A DNA stretch of 64,000 nucleotides, from NCBI GenBank assembly GCA_049975245.1, contig JBNGDB010000003.1:62001-126000 (forward strand), given 5' to 3'. Below, one piece after another: positions 1-8,445 of this stretch. The stretch is from UBA117 sp049975245. Lineage in GTDB: Archaea > Methanobacteriota > Methanobacteria > Methanobacteriales > Methanobacteriaceae. Position 1 is the first letter of the stretch. Every line of letters begins with the position of its first letter. The notes under the pieces were generated by a model. The model was not told the DNA's origin. It saw nothing but the letters and a program-made list of their open reading frames with translations, and did not search any database. A program made the translations under genes and the position numbers.

Positions 1-2
1 TT

Positions 3-3000
3 GAGATAACCCGGAATGCAGCTGCTTATTTTACAAGTAGAAATTATCAAGTTGCCATTCAGGGTACTGACACTCCACTTTACACTCCAACTGGAAGTAT
101 ATACGTGGAAAAACTTCTAAGCCAAAATCGGAATGATATTACAGGTATATCAGTGTCACCGCCTAACCCTCTAGTGGGTGAAACATTTACAGTGACCGTA
201 ACCAGTACAACTGGTTCTGCAAACTATCCTGAACTAGCCTTACCTCTGGTTTCATATGATCCAGCAATGGTTATGCCTCTAGGGATGGTAACCACTTATA
301 CAGACACCAGTAATGTAAACCGAACTGTTTACAATGTGTACATTCCTAACCCACAAGGTAACGCCTTCACCACAGTATGGACCTTCCTGGTACTAAATGC
401 AGGTGTAAGCGATCTATACCCGGTTATCTATGACCGAAGTGGTAGCAGTTATCACTACAACTCTGATTACGGTGAATTTGAAACTGTATACGTACCTGGC
501 GAGATAGGAGATTGGGTTTGGTATGATGCTAACGCCAATGGAATGCAAGATCCCGGCGAATTAGGAGTTCCGAACGTATTGGTGAAGCTTTACGACTCAT
601 TGGACAACGAACTGGAAACCCAGGTAACTAATTCAACTGGATACTATTACTTTAAAAATATATATCCTGGAGACTACTATGTCAAGTTCATATTACCTGC
701 CGGTTACAACTTCAGTCCATTTTACGGTCCAAGTTACGATAACAAAGCAAATCCTAACCCCGGCCCCGATCTAGGTAAAACTGCAATATTCACCATTGAC
801 CCTGGAGAAAATGACTACACATGGGATGCAGGTATATACCAACCCGCCAGTGTAGGTGATTTCGTCTGGAACGACCAGAATGCCAATGGAATATATGAAG
901 GTATCGGAGTTGGATTATCTGGAATAAATGTAGATCTTTACACCAGCGGAGATGTACTAGTAGGAAATACCACTACAAATATCAATGGATACTACTTGTT
1001 CAGTAATTTAACACCAGGTAGTTATTACATTGTATTTACAGCACCTTTAGGATACTATTTCAGTCCATACATACCTGGAGTAACTGATAACAAAGCAGAT
1101 GCTACTGGTAAAACTCCTATATTCGCATTAACTGCAGGTCAAACTGACCTAACACAGGATGCTGGATTATGGCAACCTGCCGAGATAGGTGACTTTGTAT
1201 GGGATGATTTAAACGCTGATGGAATCTACCAAATGGGCGAACCAGGGATAATAAATGTCTTAGTTGATCTTTACTACCAAGATGGAACCTATACCGGACA
1301 ATCCGATACAACAGACGCTAATGGTAACTATCTATTCACAAACCTTACACCGGGAAGCTATTATGTACTATTCAATAAACCTACCGGTTACATATTTAGT
1401 CCACCATTCCAGGGAAGCGACGACCAAATAGACAGTGATGCTGATCCATTAACTGGTAAAACACCTACAATTACCGTCACATCAGGACAATCCCAACTTA
1501 AATGGGATGCAGGAATGTATAGACAAGCAGAGATAGGTGACTTTGTATGGATGGATTTAAACCTTAACGGATACTACGAACCTAACCCCCCCTTCGACGA
1601 ATATCCTCTAGCCAATATAGTAGTACAACTTTACACCAGTACTGGTACACTATTAGATTCTACTTCAACAGACGTTAATGGAAACTACTATTTCAAGAAT
1701 CTAAGCCCTGGCAGTTACTATCTACGATTTGTACCACCTTCAGGATACCTAGTAAGTCCTTATATTGGACAAGTACCTGGATTCATAACTAACACCGCAA
1801 TCCCACCATTAGGTTACACAAATATTTTCACCCTAAACTCTGGTGATGTGGACTACACATGGGATGCCGGTATGTTAGTAGAAGACCTGTTTTTCGGCAC
1901 TATTGGTGACTATGTATGGGATGACCAAAACGCTGATGGAATCAACCAGGGAAGAGGTCAAGGTATTCCTAATGTGACCGTGAATCTCTATTTCCAAGGT
2001 GTAACATCACCAGTAATGTCAACTACCACCGATTCAAGTGGATTCTACTACTTCAATAATTTAACACCAACAGTGGGCATTCCCCCATACATTGTAGAAT
2101 TTATTCTACCAACAGGTTACCACTTTAGTCCCTACATCCCTGGAGTAACTGATAACAAAGCAGACCCTACACCAGGTCCTAATTTCGGCAGAACCGCCCC
2201 TATAACCTTAGGCATCGGGCAGACTGATCTGACCTGGGATGCAGGTATGTACCAGTTCGTAGAGATAGGTGACTTTGTCTGGGACGATCTGAATGCAGAT
2301 GGTATCTGGCAGATGGGTGAACCTGGAATAAACGGAATAACCGTGAACCTATATGAACCTGGTGGATTAGTACCTGTAAGATCTACAACCACTAGCGGTA
2401 ACGGTAACTACCTATTCAACGATATAGATCCTGGAGATTACATTGTAGAATTCGTTAAACCAGTAGGATACGTATTCAGCCCACCAAACCAAGGAACTGA
2501 TGATGAGATCGACAGTGATGCCGATCCAACCACTGGTCGAACCGCCACCATAACCCTCTACTCTGGAGCTAGCGAACTTAAATGGGACGCAGGAATGTAT
2601 CAACCAGCAGAGATAGGAGACTTAGTCTGGAATGATCTAAATGTTAACGGAGATATTGATCCTGGTGAACAAGGACTAGCAGGTGTGACCGTGAATCTAT
2701 ACACCCAATCCGGAATACAAATCAATTCCACCACTACTGACGCCAACGGAAACTATCTATTTACCAACTTAATACCTGGACAATATTTCTTAGAGTTTAT
2801 CAAACCTGCTGGATACAACATAAGTCCTTACACTCCTGGTGTAACTGACAATACAGCTGATCCAATAAACGGCCGCACCGCAACCATTACTCTCAGCTCT
2901 GGTGATTCTCAACCGGACTGGGATGCAGGTATGTGGCAGCCAGCCAGTATAGGATCCTTTGTCTGGAACGACCAAAATGCCAACGGAATATTTGAAAACC

Positions 3001-4109
3001 GTGGAACCGGTATACCAAACGTACAAGTAGACCTCTATGATGGTATGGGAGGTTACCTCCAAACCACATACACTGACGCCAACGGATTCTATGAATTCAC
3101 GAACTTAATACCTGGAACATATATTCTACGATTTACTCTGCTAAACGGATTCTTCTTCAGTCCACAATTCCCAGTGACTGACCCTAATGTGACCAACAAA
3201 GCAAACCCTGCCACAGGATTCACAGCTCCACTATCAGTGGCTGCAGGTGAAAACAGCCCCTACATTGACGCTGCAATGTGGCAACCAGTTGCTATTGGAG
3301 ACTGGGTGTGGAATGATCTAAACCGTAACGGAATCCAAGACCCTGGAGAACCAGGACTAGCAAATATAGGTGTAGAACTCTACAACGGCCTGACAAATGC
3401 TCTGGAAGCAACCACCACAACTAACAGCAATGGATACTACATATTCCAAAACCTGAATCCTAACTTCTACTACGTGAAATTCATTAAACCTTCCGGATAC
3501 CAGTTTAGTCCTCAATACGCTGGAACAGATCCAACAAAAGACAGTGACGCATTCCCAGTTAACGGAGAAACAGCCAACAGAGAATACAGATCCGGTACCG
3601 TATACTTGGACTTGGACGCAGGAATGTACCGTGAAGCAGCTGACCTGGCCATAACTAAGACTGTTAAACCTAACCCGGTTAGAGTAGGTTACAATGTTAC
3701 TTACACTATAGTAGTTAGAAATAACGGTCCAGACACAGCAGTGAATGTACGGGTTATAGATGCTATGCCTAGCGGACTAGAATTCGTATCTTACCAAGCT
3801 TCAACTGGAACCTATGATCCAGAGACTAATCTATGGACTATTGGTGACATGGCAAATGGTGCATCTGAAACACTTACAATAGTTGCTAAAGCAACTAAAA
3901 CCGGAACATTCACCAATGTTGCTGTGGTAAGCTCTGATACATATGATCCAAATATGGATAATAACAGAGCAACTGCAACCCTAGATGTTGTAGCTCCAGC
4001 CCATGGAAAAACAGTTCCAATGAAACCAACAGGTACTCCAATAGGATTGATGGTACTAGCTGTACTAATGGTATTTGCAGGCTACTTGATACCCAAAAAG
4101 AAGAACTAA
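3..4109 (+). CDS. Adhesin-like surface protein with SdrD-B repeats, 5' truncated
   Basis: The reading frame is open to the window edge, so the true start lies upstream; the GTG at 105 is only an internal codon. The visible part has about 1368 residues. After a short unassigned region come nine tandem SdrD-B-like beta-sandwich repeats, each opening with a motif like IGDFVWDDLNADG and containing a GYYYF-type strand. They begin near nt 500, 849, 1181, 1529, 1899, 2261, 2609, 2945 and 3291. A DUF11 domain follows (nt 3640-3990, starting ADLAITKTV). The C-terminus is GKTVPMKPTGTPIG, one membrane helix and the basic tail PKKKN, which is a cell-surface anchor. Such proteins sit outside the pseudomurein wall and are thought to mediate adhesion. 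The ligand is unknown. The other giant adhesin in this window has the same tail. Confidence 0.9.
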   Translation, partial: EITRNAAAYFTSRNYQVAIQGTDTPLYTPTGSIYVEKLLSQNRNDITGISVSPPNPLVGETFTVTVTSTTGSANYPELALPLVSYDPAMVMPLGMVTTYTDTSNVNRTVYNVYIPNPQGNAFTTVWTFLVLNAGVSDLYPVIYDRSGSSYHYNSDYGEFETVYVPGEIGDWVWYDANANGMQDPGELGVPNVLVKLYDSLDNELETQVTNSTGYYYFKNIYPGDYYVKFILPAGYNFSPFYGPSYDNKANPNPGPDLGKTAIFTIDPGENDYTWDAGIYQPASVGDFVWNDQNANGIYEGIGVGLSGINVDLYTSGDVLVGNTTTNINGYYLFSNLTPGSYYIVFTAPLGYYFSPYIPGVTDNKADATGKTPIFALTAGQTDLTQDAGLWQPAEIGDFVWDDLNADGIYQMGEPGIINVLVDLYYQDGTYTGQSDTTDANGNYLFTNLTPGSYYVLFNKPTGYIFSPPFQGSDDQIDSDADPLTGKTPTITVTSGQSQLKWDAGMYRQAEIGDFVWMDLNLNGYYEPNPPFDEYPLANIVVQLYTSTGTLLDSTSTDVNGNYYFKNLSPGSYYLRFVPPSGYLVSPYIGQVPGFITNTAIPPLGYTNIFTLNSGDVDYTWDAGMLVEDLFFGTIGDYVWDDQNADGINQGRGQGIPNVTVNLYFQGVTSPVMSTTTDSSGFYYFNNLTPTVGIPPYIVEFILPTGYHFSPYIPGVTDNKADPTPGPNFGRTAPITLGIGQTDLTWDAGMYQFVEIGDFVWDDLNADGIWQMGEPGINGITVNLYEPGGLVPVRSTTTSGNGNYLFNDIDPGDYIVEFVKPVGYVFSPPNQGTDDEIDSDADPTTGRTATITLYSGASELKWDAGMYQPAEIGDLVWNDLNVNGDIDPGEQGLAGVTVNLYTQSGIQINSTTTDANGNYLFTNLIPGQYFLEFIKPAGYNISPYTPGVTDNTADPINGRTATITLSSGDSQPDWDAGMWQPASIGSFVWNDQNANGIFENRGTGIPNVQVDLYDGMGGYLQTTYTDANGFYEFTNLIPGTYILRFTLLNGFFFSPQFPVTDPNVTNKANPATGFTAPLSVAAGENSPYIDAAMWQPVAIGDWVWNDLNRNGIQDPGEPGLANIGVELYNGLTNALEATTTTNSNGYYIFQNLNPNFYYVKFIKPSGYQFSPQYAGTDPTKDSDAFPVNGETANREYRSGTVYLDLDAGMYREAADLAITKTVKPNPVRVGYNVTYTIVVRNNGPDTAVNVRVIDAMPSGLEFVSYQASTGTYDPETNLWTIGDMANGASETLTIVAKATKTGTFTNVAVVSSDTYDPNMDNNRATATLDVVAPAHGKTVPMKPTGTPIGLMVLAVLMVFAGYLIPKKKN
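496..3640 (+). repeat. Nine tandem SdrD-B-like coding repeats (about 350 bp each)
   Basis: The motif [AV]EIGDFVWxDxNxxG recurs nine times at intervals of about 330-370 bp. Each unit ends with a W-DAG-M strand (for example TWDAGMYQ). The units are clearly diverged in sequence, unlike the DUF11 repeats near 9.4-10.0 kb, so they are older or under less homogenisation. Family assignment is from the recognisable IGDxVWxDxNxNGxxDxGE signature of SdrD B-like domains. Confidence 0.85.
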
Positions 4110-4137
4110 AATTTTTTTTCTTTTCTTTTTTTATTTT
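4110..4137 (+). terminator. Oligo-T terminator after the first adhesin gene
   Basis: Immediately after the stop codon the non-template strand carries several T-runs (T8, then T4 and T7, broken by single C or A). This is the usual form of an archaeal terminator. No stable hairpin precedes it. Confidence 0.6.
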
Positions 4138-4420
4138 TTAAAACCCTATTTTGATGAATAAAAATACTATTTTTAAGAATTAACACTTTTATAACTTTAT
4201 GAAACCATATCTTGACACAAAGTTTATAAAATAAGGATATTCATTTAATTTATAAAGATTTAATTATTTATATACATATTTTATAAATAAAGTTTATAAA
4301 TCACATTATAACCATTTTAATAATTTGATTTTTAAAAAAGAGGTCTAAATGGATTTAATGAATAAAATAAGAAATAATTAAAAGATATTTAAACAAGTTA
4401 AAATGAAGAATGGGAATTTT
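4138..4420. other. AT-rich intergenic region between convergent genes
   Basis: No recognisable gene lies here. The stretch has several copies of the motif TTTATAAA (about 4223-4305). A possible ribosome binding site (GAGGTC) stands before a tiny ORF at 4349-4381 that would encode only MDLMNKIRNN. I do not annotate that ORF as a gene. Confidence 0.5.
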
Positions 4421-5251
4421 TTATTCCTTTTTCTCTTCTTCAATAGTTTCTTCTACTTTTTTGGTGACTTCAGCTTCTTCTTTAGCTTCTTCTATTATTT
4501 CCTCTGCAACTTCTTCCACATCTTTAACTTCTTCAGCTGCTTCTTCACTCTTTTTTTCGAAGACGTCGGCGAATTCCACTTTTTCAATACCTTCAATGTT
4601 TTCCCATACATCACGTGCTATGCGGAATCTGGCAAAGGTTATGTCCATGTAAGGTTTTTGATCAAAACGGGCCATTTCATCCATTTGAATTACTACTTTA
4701 CCGTCTTTTATGTCGATCTGGGTTTTATCCAGGTCTATGTTTCCGGCAGGGTAGTGTAGTTCTATCATGCTTTTGATCTTATCCATATCATCATCAATAA
4801 TTTTTTCAACTTTAACTTGGTAAACTAGATTTTTACCAGCTAATTCATGGTTGAAATCAACGGTGACTCTTCCGCCGCTTATACTCCTAATTATACCAGT
4901 ATGACCTTCAGAGGTTATAGCCATTCCCACGTGAGGTTTAATGTTTTGTTTCTTAAATTCTCTCATGGGGACCAGTTGTATGAGTTTAGGGTCTCTTTTA
5001 CCAAATGCCTCTTCTGGAGTCAGTTCAACCGTTTTTTCTTCACTTTCATCCATACCAACTAAAGCTTGATCAAGACCTTTTAATACATGGCCACCGGCCA
5101 CTACTATGGGTATTGGTCCGTAATTTTTATTCTCAACAAGTATCCCAGCCTCTTCCGCCACATCTTCAATTGTGGTGTCAAAAACATCACCGGTTTCCTT
5201 TGTTTTAGCTGTATATTCTAATCTTATAAAATCTCCTTCTTTCACTGCCAT
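4421..5251 (-). CDS. FKBP-type peptidyl-prolyl cis-trans isomerase (long archaeal type)
   Basis: Catalyses cis-trans isomerisation of prolyl bonds and usually acts as a cytoplasmic folding helper. The 276-residue protein starts with the FKBP fold (residues 1-150: GDFIRLEYTAK, VFDTTIEDVA, VVAGGHVLKGLDQALVGM). It has the IF (insert-in-flap) chaperone domain typical of SlyD-like enzymes around PEEAFGKRDPKLIQLVPMREF. A middle domain (about 160-215) and an acidic tail rich in E and K (220-276) follow. The tail is longer than in short archaeal FKBPs. The start codon overlaps the end of the upstream nucleotidyltransferase gene by 10 nt, so the two are probably translated from one mRNA. Confidence 0.9.
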   Translation of the reverse strand: MAVKEGDFIRLEYTAKTKETGDVFDTTIEDVAEEAGILVENKNYGPIPIVVAGGHVLKGLDQALVGMDESEEKTVELTPEEAFGKRDPKLIQLVPMREFKKQNIKPHVGMAITSEGHTGIIRSISGGRVTVDFNHELAGKNLVYQVKVEKIIDDDMDKIKSMIELHYPAGNIDLDKTQIDIKDGKVVIQMDEMARFDQKPYMDITFARFRIARDVWENIEGIEKVEFADVFEKKSEEAAEEVKDVEEVAEEIIEEAKEEAEVTKKVEETIEEEKKE

Positions 5252-6342
5252 ATCTCTAGCCTCCTGTGTGTTATTTTTTCTTTAGACTTTTTTAAAATGT
5301 TTTTATTTTTGAAATTTAATATTCTTATTATAGGTGGATAAGAATCTATATACTTTGATATTTGATCCTTATTTATTCTTGCCTCTAATGATGATAAAAT
5401 CCTTTGCTTATAATGTCTACTAAATCCCCATGAAATAATTTTTTCAATCTGATCAATACTTTCAAAAGGACGCCCATCTATCATATTATGGGCCGTAACA
5501 TCATCAATTAGATTTAATGCAGTTAAATCATTCAAATCACATCTATTAACAAATTCCAGTATTCCCTCTTCATATCTTATATCACTTAGAGGAGCTCGAT
5601 TCTCATCTATCTCTTTTTTTAAAACGGCGATAGTTTCAGAGGGCAACATTTTTTTAGCAGATTCGAAATCGCCTTTTGATATGTATTCCCTAATTTTCGT
5701 ACCGCTTACTCCTTCAATTCTTTTTACGAATATAAATTTATTCTTAAAGTTGAATCCTATTTTATTCAGAGATTTTGAAAGGGATACTATAACATAATTG
5801 TCTTCATCTAGTTTACCTTCCTTTAGGACTTTTCTACTTTCCACATCCACAAATTTGTAGGGTTTTGGAGCTACTGCTCTTCCCTGATTTATATGTTCTA
5901 ATATTTCTTTGATGCCTTCTACTGGTTTATATCCTCGGGGTATGAAATCTGTGTCTAATGCTTGAAACATTTTAGCTAAACACAATGAATATTGTCCTGA
6001 ACCCATTATGCCCATGGGAGGGCCTTCTACTACTATATCTGCCCCTACATTTACTGCGGCCTCGGCCCGGGCGTGCCTTGTCATTATATAGGGCCGGCCC
6101 CTCCCGTTTCGCTCGAAAAGTCCAGGGACTATTGCAACAAATATTGCATCTGGTTCTTTTTCCTTTGCTTTAATTATGCAGTGGTGGTGCCCTAGATGTA
6201 AAGGAGAATATTCAGTAAAATCAGCCATGATTTTAACATCAGACGATGTTTTCTGGAATTTAGGTTCCTTTTCCAGGTCTTGGAAGAATATTTTCCTATC
6301 TCTTTCAATTAAATTTTGGATAAAATCAGTTCTTGATCTCAT
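5242..6342 (-). CDS. HIGH-motif nucleotidyltransferase with C-terminal helix-hairpin-helix region
   Basis: The N-terminal part carries a HIGH nucleotidyltransferase signature (ADFTEYSPLHLGHHH, and GVSGTKIREYI as the second nucleotide-binding motif), related to the TmcAL/DUF795 family. Bacterial TmcAL makes N4-acetylcytidine in tRNA-Met; the archaeal role is unproven. The C-terminal part (LNLIDDVTAHNMIDGRPFESIDQIEKI) looks like a helix-hairpin-helix nucleic-acid binding element. I start the gene at the ATG at 6342 (366 aa) because a TATA-like AATAAATATTTTA lies about 30 bp upstream. A longer frame opens at 6405, but homologues normally begin near MRSRTDF. The gene is first in a pair with the FKBP gene. 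Confidence 0.75.
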   Translation of the reverse strand: MRSRTDFIQNLIERDRKIFFQDLEKEPKFQKTSSDVKIMADFTEYSPLHLGHHHCIIKAKEKEPDAIFVAIVPGLFERNGRGRPYIMTRHARAEAAVNVGADIVVEGPPMGIMGSGQYSLCLAKMFQALDTDFIPRGYKPVEGIKEILEHINQGRAVAPKPYKFVDVESRKVLKEGKLDEDNYVIVSLSKSLNKIGFNFKNKFIFVKRIEGVSGTKIREYISKGDFESAKKMLPSETIAVLKKEIDENRAPLSDIRYEEGILEFVNRCDLNDLTALNLIDDVTAHNMIDGRPFESIDQIEKIISWGFSRHYKQRILSSLEARINKDQISKYIDSYPPIIRILNFKNKNILKKSKEKITHRRLEIWQ

Positions 6343-6511
6343 GACATCTACTCTAGGATATGTAAATGTAAGGATAAAATATTTATTATCGATATTATTA
6401 AACAAATGCTTCTTTTTTTTTAAAGATGTAAGTAGAGATGATAATTTGTTTTATGGTTTAATTCAAAAAATTTATAGATAAGATTTTATAATATTTTATG
6501 GAGGAACAATT

Positions 6512-7027
6512 ATGAAATTTAAATTTCTTTTTATGATTTTAATTTTTTTTATAGTGATAATTTCAATTATAGGTTGCATAGAAAATAACAGAAATTTTGA
6601 AGATGATGAAATATCATTTGATTATCCATCAAACTGGGAAACTGGCAGAGTAATGGATCTTCCCGGCGCCATAATTAGTGTCAGAGGAAATAATACTGAA
6701 GTTATTATATCAAAAAAAGAATTAAACAATAATTCTAGTTTAAAACAGTATTTTAACAATTTTAAAGTTGCTAATAAGGAAAATTTAACAGAATACTGTT
6801 ACCAAATTATATCAGAGAAAACATTACAAGTAGATGATACTAATGCCTATGAAATTATCTATAAAATTGGATGTAACAATACTCAAACCCGTCAGCAGCA
6901 TCTAACTATTTTCATGGAAAAAAATGGATATTTATACACGATTTCCTGTACGGTTATACCTCCTGAAGAATTTGATAATCAGAAAGGTAATATAGATATA
7001 ATAATTGAAAGTTTTCAAGTAAAATAA
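6512..7027 (+). CDS. Small lipoprotein, PsbP-like
   Basis: The 171-residue protein has a hydrophobic N-terminal helix (FLFMILIFFIVIISIIGC) ending in a lipobox-like IIGC, so it is probably exported and lipid-anchored. The mature part begins with an acidic linker, then IFDY-like strands (ISFDYPSNWETG) and alternating beta strands. This resembles the PsbP-like/DUF domain seen in many methanobacterial lipoproteins. Function unknown. The start is supported by a GGAGG site 8 nt upstream and a TATA-like AAATTTATAG at about 6467. It precedes pyrC by 21 nt and may be co-transcribed with it. Confidence 0.7.
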   Translation: MKFKFLFMILIFFIVIISIIGCIENNRNFEDDEISFDYPSNWETGRVMDLPGAIISVRGNNTEVIISKKELNNNSSLKQYFNNFKVANKENLTEYCYQIISEKTLQVDDTNAYEIIYKIGCNNTQTRQQHLTIFMEKNGYLYTISCTVIPPEEFDNQKGNIDIIIESFQVK

Positions 7028-7048
7028 TATGATATATAAGGTGTAATA

Positions 7049-8335
7049 ATGGTTGATCTCTGCATTGTTAACTGTAAAATACCCCCATCCAAATCAGAAC
7101 AGTGTATAGCAGTGGATAATGGAAAAATCACATCTATTAAAAAAATTCCTATAAAAAGTGATGAAATAATAGATTTGGAGGGTAAAACAGTTTTACCTGG
7201 ATTAATAGATGTTCACGTACATCTAAGAGATCCTGGATTGACAGAAAAGGAAGATTTTCGAAGTGGCACCATGGCCGCTGCAAATGGAGGATTTACCACT
7301 GTTTTTGACATGCCTAACACTATCCCCCCTACTAATACCGTGCGTGCTTTTCGTCAGAAGAAGGAAATAGCTAAAAAGAAAAGTATAGTGGATTATGGTC
7401 TACATTCTGGTGTGGGGAACCTGGAAGAAATAGAAAAAATAGCAAATCTGAACCCTGCCTCCTTTAAAATTTTCATGGATTTATCTGATAATAAATTTTT
7501 AATAGAAGCTTTCCAACGTATTTCCAATTTAAAATTCAATCCCATAATTACTTTGCACGCTGAAGATGGAGGTATAATAGATTACTGTACCTCAAAAATG
7601 ATGAAAAAGGTTGATTTAAACCCTGAATTATATGCCAAAGCCAGACCACCATTGGCTGAGATACTTTCAATATCCTATGCCATTGAGATGTCTAAATACT
7701 TGGGAAATAGAATTCATATATGTCATGTTAGTACCATAGAATCTATTAAATTAATTGAAAAAGCTCGAAAAGATAATTGTAATATATCTGCTGAAGTAAC
7801 ACCTCATCATCTATTTTTAGACTCAAAGTATCTTCATTTAAAGGGAAATTTCGCTAAAACTAACCCTCCGCTTCGTTCAACTAAATATAAAATTGGGATT
7901 GAACATCTTGCAGAGATGGATATGATCGGGACAGATCACGCCCCTCATAGAATTGTTGAAAAAAATCAGGACGTATGGAACGCACCGCCCGGTGTTCCTA
8001 ACCTAGAAACTGCGCTTCCACTTCTTTTAAATGAATTTAATCAAGGGAATATTACACTTGAACTAATTAAAAAAATGTTGTGTGAAAATCCTTCCCAGAG
8101 ATTTAACCTTGAAAATAAGGGTTTCTTAAAAGAAGGGATGGATGCTGATCTGGTAGTGGTGGACTTGAAAAAAGAATCTGTTATAACTCCTGAAGATTTT
8201 AAATCCAAGGCAAAATATTCTCCATTTGAAGGATTTGAAGTTAAGGGAATGCCGGTTATGACCTTGGTTAGAGGTAAAGTGGTGATGGAAGATGGAGATA
8301 TTTTTGAGAATAAGGGCAAATTTGTCTATGATTAA
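7049..8335 (+). CDS. pyrC: Dihydroorotase
   Basis: Catalyses cyclisation of carbamoyl-aspartate to dihydroorotate, the third step of pyrimidine synthesis. The 428-residue protein is a full-length type I dihydroorotase of the amidohydrolase superfamily. Metal ligands are visible: DVHVHLRDPG near residue 50, the HAEDGG and HVST histidines in the middle, and DHAPH near residue 293. The C-terminal composite beta-sandwich ends with VMTLVRGKVVMEDGDIF. GGTGTAATA precedes the ATG as ribosome binding site. The upstream lipoprotein gene is unrelated in function. Confidence 0.94.
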   Translation: MVDLCIVNCKIPPSKSEQCIAVDNGKITSIKKIPIKSDEIIDLEGKTVLPGLIDVHVHLRDPGLTEKEDFRSGTMAAANGGFTTVFDMPNTIPPTNTVRAFRQKKEIAKKKSIVDYGLHSGVGNLEEIEKIANLNPASFKIFMDLSDNKFLIEAFQRISNLKFNPIITLHAEDGGIIDYCTSKMMKKVDLNPELYAKARPPLAEILSISYAIEMSKYLGNRIHICHVSTIESIKLIEKARKDNCNISAEVTPHHLFLDSKYLHLKGNFAKTNPPLRSTKYKIGIEHLAEMDMIGTDHAPHRIVEKNQDVWNAPPGVPNLETALPLLLNEFNQGNITLELIKKMLCENPSQRFNLENKGFLKEGMDADLVVVDLKKESVITPEDFKSKAKYSPFEGFEVKGMPVMTLVRGKVVMEDGDIFENKGKFVYD

Positions 8336-8365
8336 TTATCAAAAATGCTGAATCTTTCCTAATAA

Positions 8366-8436
8366 TTTTTTTAAAAATTAGTTTATATACTAATTGTATC
8401 AATTTAGTTTTTGATTAATTAAAAAAAAGAAAAAAA
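8366..8436. terminator. Bidirectional oligo-T terminator region
   Basis: Between the convergent pyrC and adhesin genes there is a T7 run on the plus strand (8366-8372, after pyrC). An A-rich run at 8421-8436 reads as oligo-T on the minus strand, just after the adhesin stop. Each would serve one gene. Confidence 0.5.
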
Positions 8437-8445
8437 GGGATTGAT

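Noticed and set aside
4403..4759. Open frame on the plus strand over the FKBP gene (FFFF-rich protein)
   Set aside because: It is the antisense shadow of the acidic E/K-rich FKBP tail; low-complexity composition and no ribosome binding site.
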